DNA of 64,000 nt from Virgibacillus sp. MSJ-26 (GCF_018918075.1 NZ_JAHLPW010000003.1:62001-126000); one strand, 5' to 3'. Numbered from the stretch's first letter, positions 33,109-42,071 are shown. The notes: a model not told the origin generated them from the sequence alone. A program made the numbers and translations.

Positions 33109-35457
33109 TCATTCTTCTGGAATCTCATCTCCACCTTTATACGCAGGTTTTTTAAGATGGAACATGAGTTTGATGCAATAGATTACTAGAATAACAACAC
33201 CGATAAGGAAGATGGTATCCGGTACAGCACGGACGAGTAATAAATTTTGAATAATGTCTTGTTGTAAAAATTCACTTGTCCGGGAAGCCCAGTAGCCATT
33301 CACAAAGGATTCTTTTAATTGAATAAATCCGATGGGGGTCAAGGCGACAAAAACCATGCCGAATAAGCCAATGTTCAATAACCAGAAAGACCATTTCAAC
33401 CAAGTATCATTCCATTTTTCAGGTTTGACGACATTTCTTAAAGAGTAAATGAGTACTGCAATCGCGAACATACCATACACCCCCATCATCGCCGCGTGCG
33501 CATGCGCCGGTGTTAGTTGCTGACCGTGTTCGAAGTAATTGACGGCAGGAAGATTAATTAAGAAACCGGTAACCCCTGCCCCCACGATATTCCAAAGTGA
33601 AGTCGCAATCAAAAACCAAAATGTTAATTTATATGGAAATTTCACGCCACCTTCTCGCAACATTTTATATTGATCATATGCCTCTAAAACGAGCAGTGTG
33701 AGCGGAATAATTTCTAAAGCGCTAAACACAGCACCAACAGCAATCCAAGCTTCGGGTGATCCATTATAATAATAATGGTGACCAATGCCCAGCACACCGG
33801 TTCCTAATAAAAGGATAATTTGGAAATAAAACATTCTCACTACGGATGACTTGGTAACTAATTTCATATTGACAAGCATGTAACCAATAATAACAACGGC
33901 GAACACTTCAAAGATCCCTTCAACCCAGAGATGGACAACCCACCAACGCCAGTAGTCTGACATAGTGAAGCTGATATCAGGTTTAATGAAAAAGGCAAAT
34001 GCATAAAAAGCAGGTACAGCAATCGATGCGTAAAAGAGTAAGTGAATGAGTCCCCCTTTATCACGTTCTTTTTTCAATCCATTTCGAATGCCACGGAACA
34101 GGATAAAGAGCCAAATAGCCATACCGATAAAGAAAGCAATTTGCCAAATGCGTCCAAGTTCCAAATACTCCCAACCTTGATGGCCAAATAAGAACCATAA
34201 ATTGCCTAAATAACCGTTAATGCCTAACCATTCACCAACCATTGAGCCACCAACAACGACTATCAAGGCCCAGAATAAAATATCGACAAGCATCCCTTGG
34301 CGTTTAGGTTCAAGTCCACCGACATTCGGTGCGAGATAAATACCCATACCAAGCCAAGCCGTGGCAATCCAGAAAATAGCTAACTGAAGATGATAGCCTT
34401 TGGTGACTCCGAATGGTAATAATTCATAAATCCATTTAATTCCAAAAAACGAATCAGGTTCTGTATAATAATGGGCCAGTAAGGCACCAAACATGACTTG
34501 CACGAAAAACATCAGAACAACAATTAGGAAAAATTTTGCTGATTTTACTTGTGACACGGACACTTTTTTGTTTTCCAAATTATAAACAGGATAATTTCCT
34601 GGTGTAAAAGCAGCTTTCATACCAAACCGATATTTATAAAAGATATATAAGACAACAGCTATCATGAGACCTAAAATTGTAAAACTTAAGCCCGTCCATA
34701 ATATGGCGGAATAAGACATTGTATTGCCCGCATCTTCATAAAAAGGCCAGTTGTTCGTATAAGAAATTGTGTCGTCGATCCGGTTAGTGCTGGATAGCCA
34801 TGCTGACCAAAAGTAGAAATCTGAAATTTGATCAATCTGGTCCCCTTCAGCCACGTAAGCACGACTGGTTTCCGGAAGATGAGACTCATCTATGAACCCA
34901 GCTTTCAAGCCCCATCCATCGCCATTTTTAAATATATTGCGGTAATAATCTTCAACTTGACCAATCCCATAAGCTTGCGCATCTGTCACGTAAAGTTTAT
35001 CTTCATTTTCGTTATATCTATTTTCGCGCATTTCAGTAATGACTTGATCTTTTATGATTGCTTTTTCTTCGCTACCTAAATCATTAAATGTCTGATTATA
35101 TTTCTCCTTGGCTTTAAAATCTTGCATACCTTCAGTATAGACTTTAAGGGCTTCAGCTGTATAATCTGGACCCATGTAAGAACCATTGCCAAGCACGGTT
35201 CCGTAATCCATTAACCCATATTTTTGAAAAACAGCTTGGCCACCTTTTATCGTTTCACTTGTCATTAATACGTCGCCATCTGCATTAACAACGTCTGAAG
35301 GAATGGGCGCCTGATTTTTAAATATCCAAAATCCCCCGACGATCAGCGCTGTAAAACTTAAGGCCAAAACAAGAATGGTGATTGTTTTTAACAATCCATT
35401 TACTGTTGTTGGATTTCCATTTTGAGAACTTAATTTGCTTTTTTTAGTTGGAAGCAT
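33109..35457 (-). CDS. norZ: Quinol-dependent nitric oxide reductase (qNor)
   Basis: This 782-residue membrane enzyme reduces 2 NO to N2O with electrons taken from quinol. The N-terminal helix (about 28-48) and a 200-residue extracellular domain replace the cytochrome c subunit and bind no haem here (no CxxCH). Twelve further helices form the heme-copper oxidase-like core. Metal ligands are seen in WVVHLWVEGIFEVFA, GIGHHYYYNGSPEAW and PAHAHAAMMGVYGMF. The single-gene form marks the quinol type known from Geobacillus. AGAGG fits ATG 35457; an ATG at 35466 abuts the ribosome site. A dyad of FNR type lies about 90 bases upstream. Confidence 0.93.
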   Translation of the reverse strand: MLPTKKSKLSSQNGNPTTVNGLLKTITILVLALSFTALIVGGFWIFKNQAPIPSDVVNADGDVLMTSETIKGGQAVFQKYGLMDYGTVLGNGSYMGPDYTAEALKVYTEGMQDFKAKEKYNQTFNDLGSEEKAIIKDQVITEMRENRYNENEDKLYVTDAQAYGIGQVEDYYRNIFKNGDGWGLKAGFIDESHLPETSRAYVAEGDQIDQISDFYFWSAWLSSTNRIDDTISYTNNWPFYEDAGNTMSYSAILWTGLSFTILGLMIAVVLYIFYKYRFGMKAAFTPGNYPVYNLENKKVSVSQVKSAKFFLIVVLMFFVQVMFGALLAHYYTEPDSFFGIKWIYELLPFGVTKGYHLQLAIFWIATAWLGMGIYLAPNVGGLEPKRQGMLVDILFWALIVVVGGSMVGEWLGINGYLGNLWFLFGHQGWEYLELGRIWQIAFFIGMAIWLFILFRGIRNGLKKERDKGGLIHLLFYASIAVPAFYAFAFFIKPDISFTMSDYWRWWVVHLWVEGIFEVFAVVIIGYMLVNMKLVTKSSVVRMFYFQIILLLGTGVLGIGHHYYYNGSPEAWIAVGAVFSALEIIPLTLLVLEAYDQYKMLREGGVKFPYKLTFWFLIATSLWNIVGAGVTGFLINLPAVNYFEHGQQLTPAHAHAAMMGVYGMFAIAVLIYSLRNVVKPEKWNDTWLKWSFWLLNIGLFGMVFVALTPIGFIQLKESFVNGYWASRTSEFLQQDIIQNLLLVRAVPDTIFLIGVVILVIYCIKLMFHLKKPAYKGGDEIPEE

Positions 35458-35880
35458 TTGAACCATCCTCTCTTTATGTTATTTATTTCACATGCATGTA
35501 TGTGTTTTTTCTTAATTAAAATATGCTCTTTTTTTTTGTACGATTCTTTGACCTATGTCAAAATTTAATAGTGTGGTAGAGTAATCGTAAAAAGAGTTAA
35601 TAATTTAGACAAATTTACAGACAAAAAAGCACCCTGCTTTTACAAGATGCTTGGAACATCATGATTATAGGGTTGCGTCAGCTTGATGAACACAACTTTT
35701 ATAGATGGATTATCAATAAATCTCGGTCGTCATCAACTTAAATGAGCGAGCATTAAATAAACTATATACAAGCCACTTTAATCTTTTATGGTACAATCAT
35801 TTCAACTGTGAAAATAACTGTATTTCAGGTGATTTGTACGTATGCAACTGGCTAATGGGAGAGAAGGGAGAGTTTCATGA
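35458..35880. other. Regulatory gap between norZ and a small membrane gene
   Basis: These 423 bases carry no gene. They contain the dyad CACATGCATGTATGTG at about 35490-35505 and the TTTGAC-CTAT-GTCAAA dyad at 35547-35562, both on the norZ side, and the ribosome site of the next gene at the right end. Nothing else is recognised. Confidence 0.5.
35547..35562 (-). promoter_or_regulatory. Candidate CRP/FNR-family operator upstream of norZ
   Basis: TTTGAC-CTAT-GTCAAA is a perfect dyad with the 5-4-5 geometry of FNR/NNR-type sites (TTGAT-N4-ATCAA). It lies about 90 bases before the norZ start, a natural place for oxygen- or NO-responsive activation. Confidence 0.5.
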
Positions 35881-36204
35881 ATGAAGAAAACAATTTATTG
35901 TGAAGAATGTTCAGGAGTAATACATAATAAAGAAGATTTAGTGGTGGCGCAGTTTCGGATGGATGTTATTCCTTTCCATGAAGATTGTTACGCGAGAGAA
36001 CTGAAAGGCCCGAAAGCCATATATATAAGAAACAAGCCGATTAACGGGGTTTCAGGAAACTTTTCCACATTTATGTTTTTCTTGTTAGGACTCGGTATTC
36101 TTATATTTGGAGTCGGCGACATAAAGTATTTTTCAATCGTTACAATTATCCCGATTGGAATCAGGTTATATTCGTATATTATGTTTGAACGTCATTTAGA
36201 TTAA
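35881..36204 (+). CDS. Small membrane protein with an N-terminal CxxC motif
   Basis: This 107-residue product begins KKTIYCEECSGVIHNKEDLV and has HEDC at 39-42. Two Cys pairs and a His thus form a possible small zinc-binding domain, which is followed by two membrane helices (about 62-80 and 83-98). AAGGGAGAG precedes the start; an ATG at 35877 is out of frame and soon stops. The function is unknown. It is alone on its strand between norZ and the stator-like operon. Confidence 0.65.
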   Translation: MKKTIYCEECSGVIHNKEDLVVAQFRMDVIPFHEDCYARELKGPKAIYIRNKPINGVSGNFSTFMFFLLGLGILIFGVGDIKYFSIVTIIPIGIRLYSYIMFERHLD

Positions 36205-36228
36205 ACATTGAAAATCCATATAAATATA

Positions 36229-36269
36229 AAAAATCCGCGTTAACTCGCTCACACCAAGTTATCGCGGAT
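36229..36269 (-). terminator. Terminator of the ZorAB-like operon
   Basis: ATCCGCG pairs with CGCGGAT and AACT with AGTT inside. On the minus strand six T residues follow, 8 bases past the OmpA-domain gene. Confidence 0.85.
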
Positions 36270-36276
36270 GTTAATA

Positions 36277-36969
36277 TTACTCACCCAGTAACTCTCTCGT
36301 TTTATCCAATATTTCCTCATCTTTCAAACGGAATTTAAATTCCACTCGACGCGAGTCTTCAGCACTATAATTTCCTTTATCATCCGTCCGGAAATCGGAG
36401 AAAGATTTACTGTTGACCGTTAATTTTTCTTCCAACTGTTCCTGTATATTTTTGTACGCAAAATCATCACTTAAAATATAAGCTGCGACACTATAGGCCC
36501 TGTCTTGTGCCAATTCCAAATTATAAAGAAAATCGCCATCGCGATCAGTGTGGCCTTCAATAATCACTTCAGCGACATAATCGTCATAACCGCTTTCTAA
36601 TAAAATATCCAAATACTTCGGGACAAATTCATCTAGGAATGAAAAGGACTCTTTCTTTAAATCATCGTCATCATATGCAAATAAAATCTCTGTATTAAAT
36701 ATAATTGCGCCTGTTTTTTCATCAACTTCAATCCCGTACGATGAATCACTGAATTCTGTTTTTAAATCGGTAATAATTTGTGAACGGACTCCCATAATTT
36801 GATCAATGGTTCGTTTCATTTCTTTAATTTGCAATGATTTGATTACCATCATGATAATGAATATGAGCATAAAGCAGAGCAAAATCGTCGTTAATAAATC
36901 AGTAAATGACGGCCAAAATTGTCCCTCTTCCTCTTCGTTCTTAAACAGCTTTTGATATTTAGTATTCAT
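36277..36969 (-). CDS. ZorB/MotB-like protein with OmpA peptidoglycan-binding domain
   Basis: The 230-residue protein has a short cytosolic tail and one membrane helix (24-45) opening with FWPSFTDLLTTILLCFMLIF. Asp24 there is the expected proton- or sodium-binding residue of MotB/ExbD/ZorB. A C-terminal OmpA domain contains VIIEGHTDRDGDFLYNLELA, QDRAYSVAAYIL and SRRVEFKFRLK, the usual peptidoglycan-anchoring motifs. It overlaps the upstream ZorA-like gene by 11 bases. Flagellar MotB is less likely, because the partner has a long coiled-coil tail and no chemotaxis or flagellar genes are nearby. No nuclease or helicase gene of a Zorya system adjoins. Confidence 0.85.
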   Translation of the reverse strand: MNTKYQKLFKNEEEEGQFWPSFTDLLTTILLCFMLIFIIMMVIKSLQIKEMKRTIDQIMGVRSQIITDLKTEFSDSSYGIEVDEKTGAIIFNTEILFAYDDDDLKKESFSFLDEFVPKYLDILLESGYDDYVAEVIIEGHTDRDGDFLYNLELAQDRAYSVAAYILSDDFAYKNIQEQLEEKLTVNSKSFSDFRTDDKGNYSAEDSRRVEFKFRLKDEEILDKTRELLGE

Positions 36970-38794
36970 CGCGGCTCATCCCGATTCCACGGCTCATTGG
37001 GACGGTTTGAGCTTGTTGCCCCAACCGCTCTAATTGTCGATTGAGCGTGACGATTTCCCGTCCTAAATCCTGCAACAACTGCTGTGTTGCGCGGGCATGG
37101 TTTTGCTGAACATCTTCAGCTTGCCGGCGCATATCAGACATATCTCGTTTAATGAGACCACTTGCTTGATTCATAGAATCACCGATGTTTCGGCTGACCC
37201 CGTCCAGTTTTTGACCGAGTGTACCTTCCAAATTAGCGACATAACTCGCGAGCGTATCTTTTAATACATCCACACTTGCTTCTAATTGACGATCGCGGTT
37301 ATTATAATTTTGATTCACTTGAGACACCATTTGATTAATATCTGTGATCAGTTGATTATTCTTTGCAGCCATTTGATCAAATGTTGACGTCGCTTCTTGT
37401 ATCCGACGGTCAAAATTTTCTGATTCGGTGGTATGTTTTTTCAGATGATTGTTAAAGGTTCGGTTGAATTCTTTTAAATCATCGAGCCGATCTGTAAGCA
37501 ATGTTTTATTTTCAGCTTGTGTTTGATTAATCATGTATAAAGCGTCCGGAAGCGTGCCAATTGACTGTCCAACTTGATCAAATCCTTTGTTCAAATCGCC
37601 AAGATACGTTTTTATCCCCGACAGTTCAGCACTTAATTCAGTTCCAAATATGTCTTTAAACGTTTTATTATGTGCGGCCATCGTATTGACCAATTCTTTA
37701 TTTTCATTTTTAATGTCAGCTAGTGCCGCGTGAACCTCTTCTTGTTCAGTTAACAGTGACGTTGTGAAGTTTTTCAACTCTTCGACGGATTCTTCAAAAG
37801 TGCCCAAGTTTTCCACTTGCGCTTGAGAAACCTCTTGGATTTGCTTAGCCGTTACTTCAAATGATTCAATAAGCCGTTCATTACGGCGATCCGCTTTCTT
37901 AAAATAAGTGAACAGCGACTTGAAATTTTTATTAAGCTCGTTTGTTCCTTCTGAAAATCCATCGGTTACAGCTTTCATTTGTTGAAACAACTCTTGAAAA
38001 TGTCCCAAGTTTTCTGTCAGGCCTTCATTAAATACTGCCAAATCCTTAGCCGATTGCTCAAGGCCAGCGGTGTAATCTTTAAAACCAGTGAATGATTCCT
38101 CAATACTTTGCAGAGATTTTTGATTTGTTTTTTGCAAGTTTTGGATTGATTGATTAATCATCTCGGCCACGTCGATCATACGGTTCATCCCTTGCTGTTC
38201 GTGTCCTTCAAGATGTGATTCCACCGAGAGCATTAAATCGGTCAACATATATTCCGTGTTGAACGCTTTTACAAGCACTGTCATAATGAGTGAAAAGCCC
38301 ATGCCGACTATACTTGTGTAAAACGCGACGTCAATTCCAGATAAAACCCCTGTCACATTTTCAACGAGTTGATCCTCGGCTGTATTGATGCTTCCTAAGG
38401 AAATCGTTAAGCCGATAAACGTTCCGAGTACACCAAGTAAAATGAAAACAGAAACTGTCATCTGGACTAATTTAATCAAGCTCACGGCTGGTACATTAAA
38501 CACACGCCAGCTTGAAAATTTTTCTTGAACAAACGTTTCGACTTTGACAGATTCATCTGCCTGCCTCTTATTGAAGTCATCTTTCATCCCGTGCAGCGGC
38601 TCAATATCCATCCGTCCAGTATCCTGTAAGTAATTGCGCACCTTGCGAAACTTCGTAAATAAGATAATATGAACTATACCCGCAACCACAAAAAGAAGAA
38701 ATAACGCCATAAATATAAATTCAATCAACGGATTGGCTAACATCATTTCAGCTTTTTCCGTACTTGTAAAAAGTTCGAGAATGGATTGTACCAT
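36959..38794 (-). CDS. ZorA-like MotA/TolQ/ExbB channel protein with long coiled-coil tail
   Basis: This 611-residue product has three membrane helices (24-46, 104-134, 151-178). The signature GVLGTFIGLTISLGSI lies in the second and GIDVAFYTSIVGMGFSLIM in the third, as in ion-conducting rotor/stator subunits. From about residue 190 to 600 it is nearly all amphipathic helix with Gln/Asn-rich heptads, a cytoplasmic tail of the kind that in ZorA forms a long intracellular tube. ZorA and ZorB in Zorya defence build a peptidoglycan-anchored motor. GGGGGAGA precedes the ATG. The overlap with the OmpA-domain gene shows a coupled pair. Confidence 0.85.
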   Translation of the reverse strand: MVQSILELFTSTEKAEMMLANPLIEFIFMALFLLFVVAGIVHIILFTKFRKVRNYLQDTGRMDIEPLHGMKDDFNKRQADESVKVETFVQEKFSSWRVFNVPAVSLIKLVQMTVSVFILLGVLGTFIGLTISLGSINTAEDQLVENVTGVLSGIDVAFYTSIVGMGFSLIMTVLVKAFNTEYMLTDLMLSVESHLEGHEQQGMNRMIDVAEMINQSIQNLQKTNQKSLQSIEESFTGFKDYTAGLEQSAKDLAVFNEGLTENLGHFQELFQQMKAVTDGFSEGTNELNKNFKSLFTYFKKADRRNERLIESFEVTAKQIQEVSQAQVENLGTFEESVEELKNFTTSLLTEQEEVHAALADIKNENKELVNTMAAHNKTFKDIFGTELSAELSGIKTYLGDLNKGFDQVGQSIGTLPDALYMINQTQAENKTLLTDRLDDLKEFNRTFNNHLKKHTTESENFDRRIQEATSTFDQMAAKNNQLITDINQMVSQVNQNYNNRDRQLEASVDVLKDTLASYVANLEGTLGQKLDGVSRNIGDSMNQASGLIKRDMSDMRRQAEDVQQNHARATQQLLQDLGREIVTLNRQLERLGQQAQTVPMSRGIGMSRDEY

Positions 38795-38932
38795 GATGTC
38801 TCCCCCTAAGAAAAGTAATCCTGCCTAGTGCAATAGCACCTTTCTTTATAGATATTCGGGGCTTGACCAAATCATGAATTTTAATTTTACTTTTAGAATT
38901 GCGATTGAAAATAACCTAAAGAGTTAAACTTC

Positions 38933-39595
38933 TCACTCCTTAGGCTTAGATGGCGACAGTGTATAGGACCATGACCAGATAAAATCGACAATAAATACGA
39001 TTCCCCAAATCATGCCGACTGCATAAACAGCCTCATTTGGATAGGGGGATTCCTCAGGCGTGCCCTCTTCGATCCATGACAGATCTTTGAGATAACCTAT
39101 GAGCTCTTCAAAATCCTTTGTTCCATACATCCAGAAAATCGATTGAACGATAACAAACAAGGTCAAATGAATCAAAGAACTCCGACGATATTTTTTAGCC
39201 AAATACTTTGGATCCTTGTTTCTTTCGATAATGCGATAATCTTTTTCTGTCAAAAGCTCTATCCCACGCCAACCACCAATCTTTTCTCGCATCCAGCGAT
39301 CCAATTTCAAGAAATCAAAAACGCCAAATGTACAGGCATATATTAAAAACAGAGCAATGACGATTTGAAATGTAGAGATTTCACCTGTAGATTGATAAAT
39401 TATCAATGCTAGAACAGCTTCTAAAAATAAAAACCCTAAAAATACACCGATGAAAAGTCTGCTCACTTTCTTCCTATCCAAAAAATAACGAACAATCCCA
39501 AATAGTAATAAAGCAATGACTGACAATACTTCTAAAGAAATAAAAATCTCCCATTGATATGCTATGAGACTATTTAACACGTGACCCACCACCAA
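38933..39595 (-). CDS. Multi-pass membrane protein upstream of the ZorAB-like pair
   Basis: The 220-residue product has about five or six helices (16-36, 43-65, 72-95, 140-160, 190-210) and a central charged loop with DRWMREKIGGWRGIELLTEK and KDPKYLAKKYRRS. I recognise no enzymatic motif. It precedes the ZorA-like gene in the same direction with a 138-base gap, so it may be the third component, but it could also be independent. The start is doubtful: GTG 39595 has no good ribosome site, and GTG 39580 behind GGTGGTGGG is an alternative. Confidence 0.55.
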   Translation of the reverse strand: MVVGHVLNSLIAYQWEIFISLEVLSVIALLLFGIVRYFLDRKKVSRLFIGVFLGFLFLEAVLALIIYQSTGEISTFQIVIALFLIYACTFGVFDFLKLDRWMREKIGGWRGIELLTEKDYRIIERNKDPKYLAKKYRRSSLIHLTLFVIVQSIFWMYGTKDFEELIGYLKDLSWIEEGTPEESPYPNEAVYAVGMIWGIVFIVDFIWSWSYTLSPSKPKE

Positions 39596-39621
39596 TTTAT
39601 TATGAATGAAAATTCAAGATT

Positions 39622-40086
39622 TCACTGCTTTACCACCATATGTTTCGGATAATTCGGGATATGTCTTAATTCTACTTTTAAAAATTCAGGGTACATAGTG
39701 ACTGCCTCCAGTTCGTTAAGTGGCATCCATTTATAAATGAATTTTTCACCTTCAATCCCGAAAAATTCCTGAGCCTGAATCTCGTATTGTTCAGCTGAAG
39801 AAATAAGATAGTAAAAACCAAGTTCATGAAAATTCTTACTATTATAGGTGAAAAAATTCTCTACGGTCCATAGCAATCTCTCCACTTTGACCTGAACATC
39901 TAGTTCTTCCTTCATTTCCCTTTGCACCGCGTTTTGCGATTCTTCCATGATTTTAACCCGACCACCAGGAAGAGCCCAAAAATCATCGCCGACTATTTTG
40001 TGCAAGAGAACGTGGTTGTTCTTTATCCATATCCCAGCTGTTCGAAAGTTGAATACACCTTGATTAGTTTTGAATACCGCATCCAT
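39622..40086 (-). CDS. Nudix hydrolase
   Basis: The 154-residue protein contains the Nudix box GGRVKIMEESQNAVQREM followed by KEELDVQ. It matches Gx5Ex7REUxEExGU except that Asp replaces the second-last Gly. Such enzymes cleave nucleoside diphosphates linked to another moiety; the sequence does not tell which. The flanking strands FRTAGIWIKNNHVLLHKI and FHELGFYYLISS fit the fold. GAAAGAGGG precedes ATG 40086. The end lies 26 bases from the next membrane gene in the same direction. Confidence 0.88.
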   Translation of the reverse strand: MDAVFKTNQGVFNFRTAGIWIKNNHVLLHKIVGDDFWALPGGRVKIMEESQNAVQREMKEELDVQVKVERLLWTVENFFTYNSKNFHELGFYYLISSAEQYEIQAQEFFGIEGEKFIYKWMPLNELEAVTMYPEFLKVELRHIPNYPKHMVVKQ

Positions 40087-40155
40087 AATAAAACCCTCTT
40101 TCCTCGTCAGATCAGCATTTTTTCAAAAAAGCAAACTATGAAAACCATATAAAAA

Positions 40156-40647
40156 TTACAGACCACTCACTTTTGAAAAATTCTTATGAAGTGTATAAAA
40201 GTAACTGATCATTTGGATCAACAAGAGAAGTATTACTATTATAATAGGATAATACGGTAATGTATCTTGGATTGTTGGATACATGATCAGTAAACCTGCG
40301 GCAATCGGCATCGCGAACATCATAACAACATAAGAACCGCGACATGCTTTTGCCGTTATCATGCGCTCTCTTTCGTCAGTTTCCTTGAACTCCATCGGAA
40401 GCATAAATGCCTTCCAGACACTTTTTCGTTCTCTTTTCGTTCGAACGAGTAAATAAATATAAATTGGGGCACAAATGACAAATAATAATAAAAAAGGAAA
40501 AGCATTCATCTCAATAGCCCAGGGCGGTTCAGGATTTTCCATAACTTCTACAAACTGTAGTTGAGCATCATACAGCTCAATTAACACCCAACCAAATAAT
40601 AAAACAGTTACGATATTTAAGATTGCCAGAAAAAATATATTATTCAT
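40156..40647 (-). CDS. Four-helix membrane protein paired with an XRE regulator
   Basis: The 163-residue product has four predicted helices (5-25, 48-66, 107-122, 130-150) and a cytosolic loop RTKRERKSVWKAFMLPMEF followed by KETDERERMITAKACRGSY. The DERE..I...A pattern between helices is common in membrane partners of small XRE regulators (DUF3169 or DUF2178-like arrangement). The gene overlaps the regulator by 8 bases, so the two are co-expressed. The function is unknown; stress sensing or modulation of the regulator is a reasonable guess. Confidence 0.65.
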   Translation of the reverse strand: MNNIFFLAILNIVTVLLFGWVLIELYDAQLQFVEVMENPEPPWAIEMNAFPFLLLFVICAPIYIYLLVRTKRERKSVWKAFMLPMEFKETDERERMITAKACRGSYVVMMFAMPIAAGLLIMYPTIQDTLPYYPIIIVILLLLIQMISYFYTLHKNFSKVSGL

Positions 40648-40858
40648 CCTCTTCCACTCCCTTTGTCAACCAAAAAATATCTTCCATCTTTAAATGGAAC
40701 ACGTTACAAATCTTTAAGGCTAAGGTAAGTGAGGGTGTGTAGTCTCCTTTTTCAATGGCTGCAATAGTCTGCCTAGTTACCCCTACCCGATCACCCAATG
40801 ACCCTTGAGTCCAGTCAAATCTTGCTCGTAGTTCTTTTACACGATTTTGAAGTTCCAT
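40640..40858 (-). CDS. Small XRE-family transcriptional regulator
   Basis: The 72-residue protein is a single helix-turn-helix domain. ELRARFDWTQGSLGDRVGV leads into the recognition helix TRQTIAAIEKGDYTPSLTLA, the classic YgzD/YozG type of minimal regulator. No dimerisation or sensor domain is present. It is the first gene of a two-gene unit with the membrane protein at 40156-40647. The promoter is overlapped by an inverted repeat, which suggests autoregulation. AGGTGA precedes ATG 40858. Confidence 0.9.
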   Translation of the reverse strand: MELQNRVKELRARFDWTQGSLGDRVGVTRQTIAAIEKGDYTPSLTLALKICNVFHLKMEDIFWLTKGVEEDE

Positions 40859-40876
40859 TAAGTCACCTACTAAGAT

Positions 40877-40918
40877 TTACGTTATGTGTATTGTAATGTA
40901 TGTTTAACATAATGTAAA
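40877..40918 (-). promoter_or_regulatory. XRE operon promoter embedded in an inverted repeat
   Basis: On the minus strand TTTACA (40918-40913), 17 bases and TACAAT (40895-40890) form a sigma-A promoter. TTACGTTATGT (40877-40887) and ACATAATGTAA (40907-40917) are inverted copies with one mismatch that bracket it, a likely operator. Confidence 0.65.
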
Positions 40919-40978
40919 GCCTAATTAACATAGTGGTAAAAATTTCGGGCAAACTTACTCACATGCCCAGCGCGATGA

Positions 40979-41659
40979 TCAGTTATTCAAAAGATACAAC
41001 ATTTCTCTAGAATCTTCACCATCAGTAATAGTAACATCAAAGCCGCTCATTTCCCCGCCGGCGTTTTGATATTGAGGTGATGGCAGTTTTTCTTTAAAAC
41101 TTATTTCAAACATCTTTTGTTCCTTCGCGTTTAATTTCAATGTTTCATCTTTAATATTTTGGTTAATAAGATATTTATATTCCCCGAGGTCGCTGTCTTC
41201 CTTCAATGCAACCTGAAAACCCACTGAACTTTTTCCATGATTAGTGAAAGTGAATTCACACTGACCTTCCATCATCCCTGAATCATCTATCTCATAACGA
41301 CAATGACTTTCATCCGGGCCGAATTCTAACGCATAGACCCCTTTTCCAAAGGTGGATTGATAAAGACCAGCAAATAAGTTGGCAGGGATGAACATCCAAA
41401 CGAGAAAGAAGACGAGGATCACTTTTCCTTTATAATGTTTGGATAGAAAAATCAAACCTATAATTAACAATAATAAAGAAAATAGAGCCGTATAGTGGAA
41501 TCCCATGTTTCCATCAGACCATGCTGGTACACCAATTAAACCGAGTAACCGATCGCCGACAGGTTCACTATAGATAAATCTCCATTTAAACAAAAAAGCG
41601 ACTAAAAGCAGTGCAAAACCGGTGACAACAAAGCGTCTCGTCCTCTTTTTTTCTTCCAT
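40979..41659 (-). CDS. Membrane protein with a C-terminal extracytoplasmic domain
   Basis: The 226-residue product has three N-terminal helices (about 11-28, 53-72, 80-100) and then about 120 residues outside the cell. That part contains HCRYEIDDSGMMEGQCEFTF and a FTNHGKSSVGFQVAL strand, resembling an immunoglobulin-like beta domain with a possible disulfide between its two cysteines. The family is not recognised. It follows the small membrane gene at 41682-41930 with a 22-base gap and its own GTGGGGGAG ribosome site, so the two probably form an operon. Confidence 0.6.
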   Translation of the reverse strand: MEEKKRTRRFVVTGFALLLVAFLFKWRFIYSEPVGDRLLGLIGVPAWSDGNMGFHYTALFSLLLLIIGLIFLSKHYKGKVILVFFLVWMFIPANLFAGLYQSTFGKGVYALEFGPDESHCRYEIDDSGMMEGQCEFTFTNHGKSSVGFQVALKEDSDLGEYKYLINQNIKDETLKLNAKEQKMFEISFKEKLPSPQYQNAGGEMSGFDVTITDGEDSREMLYLLNN

Positions 41660-41681
41660 TCTATCTCCCCCACTGGCTAAT

Positions 41682-41930
41682 TTAAGAGTGTTTTAGCATC
41701 CCTATTCCTTTAGGCACAAAATATGCAATGGTTGCTGCCAAAACTGCACCGATGATTGTCGGTATACTGGACGTCCCTACCATTGTTACTTCAGACGACA
41801 GTTCCGCACTCATTTCCCAAGCTTCTTCGATATTCGGTAGGTATAAAGATGTTAAAATCAGACCAGAAAGCATTTGGAACACGACAAACAGAAAAATAAA
41901 ACTGCTTAAAAATAAAATAAAACGTTTCAT
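41682..41930 (-). CDS. Small two-helix membrane protein
   Basis: The 82-residue product starts MKRFILFLSSFIFLFVVFQM, has a second hydrophobic segment at about 53-75 (PTIIGAVLAATIAYFVPKGI) and a short extracellular loop rich in Glu and Ser. CGGAGGTG directly upstream fixes ATG 41930 over an in-frame start at 41969. It lies at the head of a two-gene unit with the preceding entry. The function is unknown. Confidence 0.65.
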   Translation of the reverse strand: MKRFILFLSSFIFLFVVFQMLSGLILTSLYLPNIEEAWEMSAELSSEVTMVGTSSIPTIIGAVLAATIAYFVPKGIGMLKHS

Positions 41931-42071
41931 GCAGACACCTCCGTACTTCTTTCGTTCAGAATACACCAATATCAGGTATCTTTCAAACCTCTTTTCATAA
42001 AAACTTGCTAATCCCCTTTTGCATATTTTCTTTATAATCTTCTCATCCTAAAAGCCAAAGGAGTGAATAAA

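Noticed and set aside
36277-38794. Flagellar stator motA-motB
   Set aside because: The channel protein has three helices and a long coiled-coil tail rather than the compact four-helix MotA, and no motility genes are near; a ZorAB-like identity fits better.
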